Origin: a virus
DNA: 62,696 nucleotides
Strand: one strand, 5' to 3'
Virus record (IMG/VR): IMGVR_UViG_3300021379_000628
Span: 1-62,696 of that record
Positions within the stretch are counted from its first letter, which is position 1; each line of letters begins with the position of its first letter. Positions 33,565 to 41,072 of the stretch are shown here, one piece after another. Both the position numbers and the translations under genes were made by a program. Under the pieces are notes generated by a model. It worked only from the letters and a program-made list of their open reading frames with translations. It made no database searches and was not told the DNA's origin.

Positions 33565-33759
33565 ATGCCTAACATGAGTTATTGCCGTTTCGAAAACACG
33601 GTGAATGATATGCAAGATTGTTTAAACGCTATTGAAGAACGTGATACAAGCGAGCTAAGCAATTATGAGGTTCGAGCTCTTAAAGAGTTTTTAGAACTAG
33701 GACGTACTATTATAGAGTTTGAAAATGAAATCGAAGAAATACTAGAAGAATATGAATAG
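33565..33759 (+). CDS. Conserved small phage protein (64 aa)
   Basis: A 64-residue protein starting MPNMSYCRFENTVNDMQDCL and continuing as an acidic helix (EFLELGRTIIEFENEIEEIL). The MPNMSYCRFENT start is a widely recurring signature of a small phage family with no known function. It overlaps the next gene by eight bases. Confidence 0.75.
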   Translation: MPNMSYCRFENTVNDMQDCLNAIEERDTSELSNYEVRALKEFLELGRTIIEFENEIEEILEEYE

Positions 33760-33946
33760 AGATAAACACATATGGGAAGGTTGGACAGTCGGTGATTTCA
33801 TTGACGATATAGAACCTATATTTAATATGTGCGCTCCATTCCACGACAAGCAAAGTCTTAAACGTTGGGTTGCACAAGAACAACCTTACTATAAGAAACA
33901 TATACCAGAAGTATACAATTACTTCTTACAAAAATCAGGATTGTAA
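33752..33946 (+). CDS. Conserved small phage protein (64 aa)
   Basis: A 64-residue protein with WEGWTVGDFIDDIEPIFNM and a C-terminal QEQPYYKKHIPEVYNYF. I know this as a recurring small family in marine phages, often beside the MSYCRFENT gene as here. The function is unknown. Its stop and the next start overlap by one base. Confidence 0.75.
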   Translation: MNRDKHIWEGWTVGDFIDDIEPIFNMCAPFHDKQSLKRWVAQEQPYYKKHIPEVYNYFLQKSGL

Positions 33947-34101
33947 TGGGATTTAAAGAAACAAAATTTAAAACAATTAAACTAACAGAAGGCGACGCTA
34001 CATTTGTGCATTATGTACTACGAATGTACGCCCAGCAAACACCTGGGCTTGACAGCGATGACAAAGAAGAAATACGTGAAGTCGCAGCTAAATTTAAATA
34101 A
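33946..34101 (+). CDS. Early hypothetical protein (51 aa)
   Basis: A 51-residue charged protein (MGFKETKFKTIKLTEGDATF; DDKEEIREVAAKFK). One-base TAATG-type overlaps link it to both neighbours, which supports translation. No family or function is recognised. Confidence 0.65.
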   Translation: MGFKETKFKTIKLTEGDATFVHYVLRMYAQQTPGLDSDDKEEIREVAAKFK

Positions 34102-34547
34102 TGGGAACAAGATCACTAACACGAATTATACCGCGTCAAGAAGGTTTAGCTTATGACGATGGGCACAGGCGAGCAGAGCTTGCGCTTGTGAATATTTATC
34201 AGCAATATGATGGTTATCCTGAATATATGGCAGTAGAATATGCTAAATGGTTAAAAGATCTTAGTATTGGTAATGGCTTAGGTAAAGATCCAGAGCTTAA
34301 TAAATACGCAAATGGTGTAGGTTGTTTTGCCGCTCAGTTTATTAAACAATTTAAAGATCGACCAGGCGGTTTGTATTTACATCCAATAGATAATGAGATT
34401 GGTTGGATTGATTATATATATACTCTATACCCTAAAGAAGGTCACGATACTTACATGTCTATATACGATGCGTATAAAGAAAAAGTTATATTCGTAGGTA
34501 AACCAGATAAAGTATTAGAAAAATACGAACAAGAAGAAACGGTATGA
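34101..34547 (+). CDS. Conserved phage protein (MGTRSLT family, 148 aa)
   Basis: A 148-residue protein beginning MGTRSLTRII, with VNIYQQYDGYPEYMAVEYA, NGVGCFAAQFIKQFKD and a terminal VIFVGKPDKVLEKY. This is a family seen across many unrelated phages; its function is unknown to me. It overlaps the next gene by four bases. The length is normal for the family. Confidence 0.75.
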   Translation: MGTRSLTRIIPRQEGLAYDDGHRRAELALVNIYQQYDGYPEYMAVEYAKWLKDLSIGNGLGKDPELNKYANGVGCFAAQFIKQFKDRPGGLYLHPIDNEIGWIDYIYTLYPKEGHDTYMSIYDAYKEKVIFVGKPDKVLEKYEQEETV

Positions 34548-34765
34548 AAATAAATAATCATGTAGACCCCTTAGTAAAAAAAGCTTACAAAAATTATATT
34601 GAAGCTAAGAAAAATGGTGATGCAGAAAAAGAGTATAGGTATTATTCTAGAAAATTAAACAATACTTATTCTACTATAAACGATAGACGAGAAATAGAAT
34701 CAATTTTAAAAGAGGAATGTATCAAGAATTACAAAGCAAGAAGATTTAGTCCAAGCAATTTTTAA
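34544..34765 (+). CDS. Early hypothetical protein (73 aa)
   Basis: A 73-residue basic helical protein (DPLVKKAYKNYIEAKKNGDA; RREIESILKEECIKNYKARR). It has an ATGA overlap with the preceding gene. No family is recognised. Confidence 0.6.
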   Translation: MKINNHVDPLVKKAYKNYIEAKKNGDAEKEYRYYSRKLNNTYSTINDRREIESILKEECIKNYKARRFSPSNF

Positions 34766-34787
34766 AAACATTTAACTTTAAATAAAA

Positions 34788-35012
34788 ATGAAAACACCAC
34801 TGCAAGAGTTCTATAAGTATATGAAACAATATCAATACTTTATAGGTAATGATTTGTTTGATAAATACTATGAGATGCTTGAGAAAGAAAAAGAGGTAAT
34901 TATTACAGCTCATATTAATGGGCAATCAGAATTTGATACAGGAGCAAGGCGTGAAATAAATGATAAATATGCAGAGCAATACTATAACGAAACATTTAAC
35001 GCTAAACAATAG
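34788..35012 (+). CDS. Early hypothetical protein (74 aa)
   Basis: A 74-residue Tyr/Glu/Lys-rich helical protein (LQEFYKYMKQYQYFIGNDLF; DKYYEMLEKEKEVIITAHIN). It has an A-rich leader and is six bases from the next gene. No family is recognised. Confidence 0.6.
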   Translation: MKTPLQEFYKYMKQYQYFIGNDLFDKYYEMLEKEKEVIITAHINGQSEFDTGARREINDKYAEQYYNETFNAKQ

Positions 35013-35018
35013 AAAGAA

Positions 35019-35267
35019 ATGGTAACAGTAGAAGCATTTAACGACAAAAAGTTAATAAACATCAGAGTGGTCGGCGTTGAAAATGATTTTTACATAACAA
35101 AATCCGATTTTGACAAATTTGAAGAAGCAATTGGAGACTATGACAATGATTTGCTTCTTGATGGACATTGGTACAGATTTGCATTAAAACCAATGTACGA
35201 AGATGATGGAAGTGGTGCAATGAGGCTAGATTGGTACGATATTACTTCCGTTGTATGGTTACAATGA
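35019..35267 (+). CDS. Early hypothetical protein (82 aa)
   Basis: An 82-residue acidic, beta-rich protein (KKLINIRVVGVENDFYITKS; GHWYRFALKPMYEDDGSGAM). The ending DWYDITSVVWLQ suggests a small beta-sheet domain. The function is unknown. Confidence 0.6.
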   Translation: MVTVEAFNDKKLINIRVVGVENDFYITKSDFDKFEEAIGDYDNDLLLDGHWYRFALKPMYEDDGSGAMRLDWYDITSVVWLQ

Positions 35268-35289
35268 AACCTTTTAAAACAAAATAGAA

Positions 35290-35436
35290 ATGAAAATAAC
35301 AGTAGAACATTACGATGAAAAAATAAGTATTGAACTAGAACATAATGACCTTAGTTTAGATGACTTTATGGGGTATATAAACCGCATTGCGTCGGCAATA
35401 TATGATCCGAAATCAGTAGAAGATTATTGGAAATGA
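35290..35436 (+). CDS. Early hypothetical protein (48 aa)
   Basis: A 48-residue protein (MKITVEHYDEKISIELEHND; LDDFMGYINRIASAIYDP) with a beta-hairpin then helix pattern. Its stop overlaps the next start in an ATGA junction, which supports translation. The function is unknown. Confidence 0.6.
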   Translation: MKITVEHYDEKISIELEHNDLSLDDFMGYINRIASAIYDPKSVEDYWK

Positions 35437-35684
35437 AAGAACAAGATTTAATAGAATTAGGATTTAAAATTAACCATGAAACGGCAGAGTCTAGTGGTTA
35501 CCCAAATGACTGGCATTATTACACTTATGATTTTAAAGGTGGATTTTCTTTAATCAGTTGTGATAATGAAGAGGCAGAATTTAGCGGTTGGTATGTAAAA
35601 ATTTTTGACTATAAATGGATAAAATTTAAAACTATTAAAGAAGTAAAACAGTTAATTAATTTAGTAAATAACGCGTTAACGTGA
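35433..35684 (+). CDS. Early hypothetical protein (83 aa)
   Basis: An 83-residue protein starting MKEQDLIELGFKINHETAES, with an aromatic beta region (WHYYTYDFKGGFSLISCDNE) and a helical end. ATG at 35433 overlaps the preceding stop by four bases, so it is chosen over an upstream TTG at 35427. It overlaps the next gene in a GTGA junction. Confidence 0.65.
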   Translation: MKEQDLIELGFKINHETAESSGYPNDWHYYTYDFKGGFSLISCDNEEAEFSGWYVKIFDYKWIKFKTIKEVKQLINLVNNALT

Positions 35685-35845
35685 AATTAAAAATAGGCAA
35701 CTACCACAATTCCTGGGGTATAGGTATAAGTTATATATACTTTAATAATCCGTACCGATTAATTGTACTTCACTTAATATTTTTTTATATTGAGTGGGTT
35801 ATAACAGATTACCCAAAAGAATTGAAACCAAATGGAAGAATATGA
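35681..35845 (+). CDS. Small hydrophobic protein with GTG start (54 aa)
   Basis: A GTG at 35681 opens 54 codons (MKLKIGNYHNSWGIGISYIY, then a hydrophobic RLIVLHLIFFYIEWVI). GTGA and ATGA overlaps with both neighbours make this frame convincing despite its length. The central segment could be membrane-associated. It may be loosely related to the small gene at 45471. Confidence 0.6.
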   Translation: MKLKIGNYHNSWGIGISYIYFNNPYRLIVLHLIFFYIEWVITDYPKELKPNGRI

Positions 35846-36075
35846 CAGAACAAGAAATAGATTTATTAGCTGAAAAAATAGTTGAAAAGCTTTTTAGTAG
35901 TGGACATTTTCAAGTTGAAGAATATCCTGCTGCAACAGATGAAGAAATATACGTAGCAGAACTAGCAAGACTTATGACCCTATTGTCAGCGTATGAAGAG
36001 ACAGAGCAGTACGAGAAAGCTGCTATAATTAAAAATAAAATAGACAGAATACAACATCAATTAGATAGACTATGA
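35842..36075 (+). CDS. UvrB/UvrC-motif-like helical protein (77 aa)
   Basis: A 77-residue protein starting MTEQEIDLLAEKIVEKLFSS. The C-terminal part (ELARLMTLLSAYEETEQYEK, then AAIIKNKIDRIQHQL) follows the UVR-type helical hairpin pattern of short protein-interaction domains. ATG at 35842 overlaps the preceding stop, so it is preferred over one at 35794. It overlaps the ligase gene by four bases. Confidence 0.6.
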   Translation: MTEQEIDLLAEKIVEKLFSSGHFQVEEYPAATDEEIYVAELARLMTLLSAYEETEQYEKAAIIKNKIDRIQHQLDRL

Positions 36076-36902
36076 TTAAACCAATGTTAGCTCACAAGGT
36101 TAATGATAATAAAATTGACTTCAGTGAGAAAGTTTTTATACAACCAAAGCTTGATGGTGTTCGTTGTATATTTACTAAGGACGGGGCTTATTCTCGTACT
36201 GGTAAAAAGTTTTACAACTTACGTCATATCGAGTTAAGACTTGAAAATTTCTTCAAGTTACACCCTTTTACCGTGCTAGACGGCGAGTTGTATAATCATG
36301 CTCTAAGAGACGATTTCGAACAAATCATATCATTAGTAAGAAAACAAAAACCGACTGACGAGGACCGCCGAAACGCACAGCATTTAATACAATATCACGT
36401 GTACGACTGCATAGCTGAAGGTCCTGATTACAATGAAAGACTTAACTGGCTAAAGTCACAACGTAAATTATTTAACAACGTAGTTATTCCAGTTGAAACT
36501 TTACATGTGTACAGTTATAGAGACGCGACAGAAACGCATAAGTTATTTTTAAAGGAAGGTTATGAAGGTTCTATCTTACGTTTGAATCGTCCTTACGAAC
36601 AGAAACGTAGTTATAATCTTATGAAGTTCAAAGACTTCAGTGATGATGAAGCTACAATTATAGGTTATGAAGCTGGTAAAGGTAAACGCGCGGGTACGCT
36701 TGGTAAATTCTTTATGATAGATGATAAAGGTGTGGAGTTCGGTTGTCCTCCAGGTAAAGGTTTCAATTACAAAGACTTAGCTGATATACTAAATAATGTA
36801 CATGACTACGTAGGCAAGCGAGCAACCTTTACTTATTTCGAACGAACTAAAGCAGGTAGCTATCGTCACCCGCAATTTAAATGTATACGTGATTATGAGT
36901 AA
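36072..36902 (+). CDS. ATP-dependent DNA ligase
   Basis: A 276-residue nucleotidyltransferase that seals DNA nicks. Lys26 in IQPKLDGVRC is the adenylation nucleophile (motif I). YSRTGKKF is motif Ia-like, VLDGELYNH (about 68-76) is motif III, GYEGSILRL is motif IV and LMKFKDF is motif V. A short OB-like domain follows (residues 195-276: EAGKGKRAGTLGKFFMIDDK). It resembles compact T7- and Chlorella-virus-type ligases. It is the first recognisable replication gene of the early arm. Confidence 0.92.
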   Translation: MIKPMLAHKVNDNKIDFSEKVFIQPKLDGVRCIFTKDGAYSRTGKKFYNLRHIELRLENFFKLHPFTVLDGELYNHALRDDFEQIISLVRKQKPTDEDRRNAQHLIQYHVYDCIAEGPDYNERLNWLKSQRKLFNNVVIPVETLHVYSYRDATETHKLFLKEGYEGSILRLNRPYEQKRSYNLMKFKDFSDDEATIIGYEAGKGKRAGTLGKFFMIDDKGVEFGCPPGKGFNYKDLADILNNVHDYVGKRATFTYFERTKAGSYRHPQFKCIRDYE

Positions 36903-36981
36903 ACTTATTTGGAACCTTTATAATACTAATATGATTAGTTATGAAGTTGCTATGATATTATTAGATAAACATTATGAATAA
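36895..36981 (+). CDS. Possible 28-aa peptide
   Basis: An ATG at 36895 opens 28 codons (MSKLIWNLYNTNMISYEVAM and eight more), overlapping the ligase end by eight bases and the next start by one base. The two junctions are typical of real genes here, but the length is too short for more support. Confidence 0.4.
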   Translation: MSKLIWNLYNTNMISYEVAMILLDKHYE

Positions 36982-37481
36982 TGAATATATTTTATTTAGA
37001 TAAAGATCCATATAAAGCTGCTAGTTATTTTTATGACAAGCATAAAGTTAAAATGATATTGGAATCCGCTCAAATGCTTTGCACAGCTCATCATGTGTAT
37101 GGTAATCCTGACGATGTGCCATATAGGCAGGCGCACCTTAACCACCCATCAACGATATGGGCTAGAGAAAGCAGACCAAATTATTTTTGGTTATACGAGC
37201 ACATGATAGCGTTAGGGCAAGAGTATACTAAAAGATATGGTAAAGTCCATATGACTATAGATAAATGCAAACACGCATTAAGCTTTTGTCCTGACGGTAT
37301 TACTTCTGAAATATTTACAGAACCACCGCAGTGTATGCCTGATGAATACAAAGTAGAAGGTGATTCAGTATCAGCGTATTGGAATTATTATGAACAAGAA
37401 AAACATTTAGTTAGAAATAAAAATGAGCAGAAAATTATACGACCACATGACGCGAGTAAACTATATGAACTTAGCGCATAA
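36981..37481 (+). CDS. Conserved phage protein (166 aa), unknown function
   Basis: A 166-residue protein starting MNIFYLDKDPYKAASYFYDK, with KHKVKMILESAQMLCTAHHV, HLNHPSTIWARES and WLYEHMIALGQEYTKRYGKVH. I recognise a broadly distributed phage family with this conserved His/Trp/Arg-rich core. A nuclease or nucleotide-related role is sometimes suggested but I cannot confirm one. Clustered His, Glu and Arg residues look catalytic. Confidence 0.7.
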   Translation: MNIFYLDKDPYKAASYFYDKHKVKMILESAQMLCTAHHVYGNPDDVPYRQAHLNHPSTIWARESRPNYFWLYEHMIALGQEYTKRYGKVHMTIDKCKHALSFCPDGITSEIFTEPPQCMPDEYKVEGDSVSAYWNYYEQEKHLVRNKNEQKIIRPHDASKLYELSA

Positions 37482-37536
37482 GATTAAACAAAGTAGAAAA
37501 GCAAAACCAAAACCTAAAAATAATGGGGATAACTAA
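37423..37536 (+). CDS. Possible basic 37-aa protein overlapping its neighbour
   Basis: An ATG at 37423 opens 37 codons (MSRKLYDHMTRVNYMNLAHK, then a Lys/Pro-rich tail). It overlaps the preceding gene by 59 bases in another frame and the next small gene by 14 bases. Composition is basic and phage-like, but the overlap lowers confidence. Confidence 0.35.
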   Translation: MSRKLYDHMTRVNYMNLAHKIKQSRKAKPKPKNNGDN

Positions 37537-37657
37537 AGAATTATTTACAAGATTAAGGGAAGAAGAAATTCAAAATGAATTTTTAAAAAACCATATTATA
37601 TTTTGTACTTTAGAACCACAGGGGACCGTGACAACAGCCCCTAATATAAATAAGTAA
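37523..37657 (+). CDS. Early small protein (44 aa)
   Basis: An ATG at 37523 opens 44 codons (MGITKELFTRLREEEIQNEF; HIIFCTLEPQGTVTTAP). The helical N-terminal half is followed by a short beta-like end. Its 3' end overlaps the left arm of the operator-like repeat at 37628. The function is unknown. Confidence 0.5.
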   Translation: MGITKELFTRLREEEIQNEFLKNHIIFCTLEPQGTVTTAPNINK

Positions 37658-37671
37658 TAGGCTAATGTCAC
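37628..37671. promoter_or_regulatory. Imperfect inverted repeat over the HTH gene start
   Basis: GTGACAACAGCC (37628-37639) and GGCTAATGTCAC (37660-37671) are inverted with two mismatches and 20 bases between. The right arm contains the ATG (37665) of the HTH gene. The same pair occurs at 29128-29172. Binding here would block initiation of the HTH gene, so autoregulation is a natural reading. Confidence 0.5.
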
Positions 37672-38285
37672 ACGACAGAAATTTAAAGTTTCTTAACGAC
37701 AACCGCATCGTGTATAGACGATCACCAATTAAAGATAAGCCGGATGAGGTTTATCCTTGGGGTGAAGTATATACTAACGGTACGTACGAGTGCTATGAGT
37801 TGTTTCGTACTAAAGCTAAGATAACAACTTATAAATCTCTTAAGTGGCATCTGCTAGTTATATGGTATTTAAATCCACAGCTTGATCAAGATAATTTTGA
37901 AAACGTAGCTAGACATATTGTAAACAAGAATAATGGTTTTGTAACGTTTAATGTTTCAGAGCAGTTATTCAACAATATTATCTACGATGTTAGCATGTAT
38001 GATCTTGAAGCTGCACCCAAAAATAAACTACGTAAAGTTATATTCAAAGATGGTTGTAAATTAACTGTTAATGAAAAACTTAGTATTGTAGGTCAGATCA
38101 TGGGTAAGGGTAAAGCTGTTGATGAAGAAGCTATATACGAATGTATGATAGAAATAAATGATAATAATGATAAGATAACTATTAGTCGTTTAGCTGAATC
38201 ATTAAACTGTTCAGAGCGAACAATACACAGAAATATGAGTAACGAACTTAAAAAAGAAAAAGAACTTTTAAACTCACAATTATGA
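37665..38285 (+). CDS. Helix-turn-helix regulator candidate (206 aa)
   Basis: A 206-residue protein. The C-terminal part (residues about 165-200: NDKITISRLAESLNCSERTI then HRNMSNELKKEKELL) is a clear HTH, with a conserved Ser-Glu-Arg-Thr recognition helix. The N-terminal 130 residues are mixed alpha/beta with aromatic residues (WHLLVIWYLNPQLDQDNF) and could bind ligand or partner. An operator-like inverted repeat covers its start codon and recurs in the divergent control region. It lies two genes before the sigma factor. Confidence 0.7.
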   Translation: MSHDRNLKFLNDNRIVYRRSPIKDKPDEVYPWGEVYTNGTYECYELFRTKAKITTYKSLKWHLLVIWYLNPQLDQDNFENVARHIVNKNNGFVTFNVSEQLFNNIIYDVSMYDLEAAPKNKLRKVIFKDGCKLTVNEKLSIVGQIMGKGKAVDEEAIYECMIEINDNNDKITISRLAESLNCSERTIHRNMSNELKKEKELLNSQL

Positions 38286-38437
38286 ATTATCCAAACCCAG
38301 ACAAACACTTTTGGGCTAGCGTGACAAAGAGTGTTATAAGAGTAGTAGGCTATTGTCTCATACCTTTTAACTTAGAATTTGCTGTAGGAATATTAATAGC
38401 AAGCGAGGTTATAGGTGTATTAGAAGAACTAGTATGA
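38282..38437 (+). CDS. Small membrane protein (51 aa)
   Basis: A 51-residue protein starting MNYPNPDKHFWASVTKSVIR, with one hydrophobic stretch (residues about 19-45: VIRVVGYCLIPFNLEFAVGI). ATGA overlaps with both neighbours support translation. The function is unknown. Confidence 0.6.
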   Translation: MNYPNPDKHFWASVTKSVIRVVGYCLIPFNLEFAVGILIASEVIGVLEELV

Positions 38438-39195
38438 AGAAATATAACGTACAAAACTACGTAAGATTTAAGAACGACTTGAAGCAGTCAATAAATGCTA
38501 TACACACTAAGCACTTCTTAGACTATACGCGTGATGAATTAATTGTAAAGTTTATTCCACTTGTGGAAAATCTTGCTCGTAAATTTTCAACATCACAACA
38601 AGCATCTGGTGTGTTAAGTATAAACGATTTGATTCAAGATGGTTGCGAAGGTCTTATAAAAGCTGTAGATAAGTTAGAGTATAGTACTCTCTCTGATTCA
38701 GATGACATAGAAAAAACATTAAAGTCTTTCTTTTCAAAACGCATCAAAGGCGCTATTCGTAGACGTATCGATGCGGCTAGAGGTGATATGCGTATACCAG
38801 AACATAAAATGAATGAGATACGTAAAAACCCTAAAGATAAGAAAATGGTTGAAATGTTTTTTAACTCTATGTTTTTATCTATCGATGCTCAGCCTTCAAA
38901 TGATGAAGGCGAAACGATGATACATCAGATACAAGATAAGTCTGAGCCATATAACATAGCTCTACTTAATATGTATCTAAAAAGCTTATTACAAAAGCAT
39001 CTAAATGAAAAAGAATATCAGGTGTTACGTTTAAGCTATGGACTAGACTGCGACAAGCATTCAGCTAAACAAATCGCGGATATTTTAGACATTGAAGGTA
39101 CAAGTAATTATGTGCGTGTAAGTGAGCTAAAAAAGCAAGCAGTGCAGAAATTAATAGACAGCGTTGATCACTCACAAGTGATTGATTATCTATAG
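38434..39195 (+). CDS. RNA polymerase sigma factor (sigma-70 family)
   Basis: A 253-residue sigma factor. Residues 40-75 (IPLVENLARKFSTSQQASGV then SINDLIQDGCEGLIKAVDKL) are region 2, which binds core polymerase and the -10 box. Residues about 195-240 (LNEKEYQVLRLSYGLDCDKH then AKQIADILDIEG) are region 4, with an HTH for -35 contact. The central part is shortened compared with housekeeping sigma. It would redirect host RNA polymerase, probably to late genes, since no phage polymerase is present. It overlaps the preceding gene by four bases. Confidence 0.9.
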   Translation: MKKYNVQNYVRFKNDLKQSINAIHTKHFLDYTRDELIVKFIPLVENLARKFSTSQQASGVLSINDLIQDGCEGLIKAVDKLEYSTLSDSDDIEKTLKSFFSKRIKGAIRRRIDAARGDMRIPEHKMNEIRKNPKDKKMVEMFFNSMFLSIDAQPSNDEGETMIHQIQDKSEPYNIALLNMYLKSLLQKHLNEKEYQVLRLSYGLDCDKHSAKQIADILDIEGTSNYVRVSELKKQAVQKLIDSVDHSQVIDYL

Positions 39196-39258
39196 GTTAG
39201 TATGTAAAACTGTATTTTTATGTGTAATTATATTAATAAGTAAACCCACAAAACCGAT

Positions 39259-39825
39259 ATGACTTTAAACGAAAAGTTAGCAACAATTCAAACTAAATTT
39301 AAATCTAAAAAATCTAGATTTAATTCGTTCGGCAAATACTACTTCAGATCAGCCGAAGACATTCTCGAAGCAACAAAACCCTATCTATTAGAGTTGGGAG
39401 TAACAGTAACCATTAAAGAAAAGCTAGTAAAAGATTTATTTGGTGATAAGCAAGGTTATCCACCTATGATAAAATCTATAGCTACAATTAGTGATGGTGA
39501 AAATGCTATAAAAGCAACCGCAATAGTTGGTGTAGATTTAAACCAGAAAGGTATGCAAGTACCTCAACAGTTCGGATCTGCTTCGAGCTACGGTAAGAAA
39601 TATGCTTTAGGTAATTTATTTCTTATCGACGATACGCAAGACAGCGATGCTACAAATGATCACGGATCAGGTAAAACAGTAAAGCCAACACTTGCAACAA
39701 AAACTCAAGCGTTTGAAAAAGCTCTTGAATATGTTAAATCTGGTGGTAAATTAGAAGCTATTAACCAGAAATATAAAATGACGCCAGAGGCAAAGGCTGA
39801 ATTAAAGTCTGCGTCTCTGCAATAA
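39259..39825 (+). CDS. ERF-family single-strand annealing protein
   Basis: A 188-residue protein. FNSFGKYYFRSAEDILEATK is the ERF start motif, and QQFGSASSYGKKYALGNLFL with IDDTQDSDAT is the core signature of the family. Such proteins pair complementary single strands in phage recombination, repair and genome circularisation. It is followed by a PD-(D/E)xK exonuclease four bases downstream, the usual partner. The C-terminal 40 residues form a separate helical tail. Confidence 0.88.
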   Translation: MTLNEKLATIQTKFKSKKSRFNSFGKYYFRSAEDILEATKPYLLELGVTVTIKEKLVKDLFGDKQGYPPMIKSIATISDGENAIKATAIVGVDLNQKGMQVPQQFGSASSYGKKYALGNLFLIDDTQDSDATNDHGSGKTVKPTLATKTQAFEKALEYVKSGGKLEAINQKYKMTPEAKAELKSASLQ

Positions 39826-39828
39826 GAG

Positions 39829-40560
39829 ATGGATAAAAAACAAATAATAAAAAAGTTAAGAAACGATGAAGATTATTACGGAGAGTTTGGTAAGAAATAC
39901 ATTAGTAATTCAGATATACGAGCTCTTCTTAGTAATCCTCTTGCTTTCGGCCAACCCTCTCAACCTTCAGCTGCTTTCTTAGTAGGTGGTTATTTTCACA
40001 CAGCTATACTTGAGCCAGATAAGCTTAAGAAATACAAAGTGATAAAATCATCTACAAGAAACACGAAGGATTACAAAGAGATGTCAGGCGGTGAGTTGTG
40101 CTTACTACAACACGAAGTTGATAAGATCGAATTAATGACTGATAAAGTCTTAAGCAACGAAGTTTGCGAAGGTCTTATACGTGGAGAGAACGTCGAGTAT
40201 GAAGTGCCTGGCATTGCTGAGATCGGAACCAATATGTGGAAAGGTAAAGCTGATATAATTAATCACGATGAAAAACTTGTGATTGATTTGAAGACTACTA
40301 GTGACCTTGATGGTTTTAGATGGTCAGCTAATAAATATAACTACGATAGTCAAGCTTATATCTATGGTAAATTATTTGGATATGAAATGCTGTTTATAGT
40401 TATAGATAAAGATACTCACCAAATAGGTATATTCGATTGCTCGCCTGAATTTTATGAGCGTGGCGCTGATAAAGTGCAAAGAGCTAATGCTGCTTATGAT
40501 TTGTTTTATAAGCAAGAGGACTTCGACCCCTCACAATATTTTATTTCAAAAACCCTTTAA
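39829..40560 (+). CDS. PD-(D/E)xK exonuclease (RecE/YqaJ-like)
   Basis: A 243-residue nuclease. Residues 140-165 carry WKGKADIINHDEKLVIDLKTT: the Asp of KADI and the Asp-x-Lys of DLKTT are the catalytic PD-(D/E)xK set, and YDSQAYIYGKLFG follows as the conserved QxxxY helix. FLVGGYFHTAILEPDKLKKY near residue 45 is also typical of phage exonucleases with this fold. It would resect double-strand ends to feed the ERF protein encoded just upstream. Confidence 0.85.
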   Translation: MDKKQIIKKLRNDEDYYGEFGKKYISNSDIRALLSNPLAFGQPSQPSAAFLVGGYFHTAILEPDKLKKYKVIKSSTRNTKDYKEMSGGELCLLQHEVDKIELMTDKVLSNEVCEGLIRGENVEYEVPGIAEIGTNMWKGKADIINHDEKLVIDLKTTSDLDGFRWSANKYNYDSQAYIYGKLFGYEMLFIVIDKDTHQIGIFDCSPEFYERGADKVQRANAAYDLFYKQEDFDPSQYFISKTL

Positions 40561-40569
40561 ACCCGTAAT

Positions 40570-40749
40570 ATGGCTAGAACAAGAAAAGCGCAAACTAAAG
40601 TTTGTACAGTAACAGGAATTGAAACCGATGTAAATAATTTTTACGCTAATCAAAATCATGTAAAAGCTGTAGATAATCTTAGACGTAATAGTAATGCGAC
40701 TAAAGATCAGTTACAGCGTATGTTTAACCAAATTAATTCTTACGTATAA
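40570..40749 (+). CDS. Small basic protein (59 aa)
   Basis: A 59-residue protein (MARTRKAQTKVCTVTGIETD; KAVDNLRRNSNATKDQLQRM). It is basic and helical at the end, with two Thr/Val/Thr-Cys strands at the start. Its stop overlaps the SSB-like gene's ATG by one base. It is probably a small recombination or replication accessory by context only. Confidence 0.6.
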   Translation: MARTRKAQTKVCTVTGIETDVNNFYANQNHVKAVDNLRRNSNATKDQLQRMFNQINSYV

Positions 40750-41069
40750 TGGCTAGTATTATAGCAACAAGTATTGATCTTACTAAAATCCCAAAGAATA
40801 AGATCATTGATGGAAAAAAGGGTAAGTATTTACCTATTACAATAACTTTAAATGATGAGGTAGATCAATTCGGAAACAACGGTCCAGTTATCGTAACACA
40901 ATCTAAAGAAGAACGTGATGCGAAACAAGATAAAGTATATCTTGGTAATGTGAAAGTTGTATGGACTAATGGCGAGAATGTAGCCGCAGCACCACGTGAT
41001 GGACAGCCTGCACAAGCAGCACCAGCAATGGCAGCGGCTCCAGCTCCTGAAGACGATCTACCGTTTTAA
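40749..41069 (+). CDS. Single-strand DNA-binding-like protein
   Basis: A 106-residue protein. Residues 1-75 form a short beta-rich region (KGKYLPITITLNDEVDQFGN; VYLGNVKVVW) compatible with a small OB fold. Residues 78-100 are an Ala/Pro-rich linker. The end EDDLPF is the acidic tip used by bacterial SSB to recruit partners. It lies between exonuclease and primase-helicase genes. The fold is inferred, but tip and context are convincing. Confidence 0.75.
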   Translation: MASIIATSIDLTKIPKNKIIDGKKGKYLPITITLNDEVDQFGNNGPVIVTQSKEERDAKQDKVYLGNVKVVWTNGENVAAAPRDGQPAQAAPAMAAAPAPEDDLPF

Positions 41070-41072
41070 TTT

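Noticed and set aside
38321-38357. Third copy of the operator-like inverted repeat (GTGACA...AGGCTATTGTC)
   Set aside because: Arms are weaker and the spacing is shorter; it lies in a coding region, so chance is likely.
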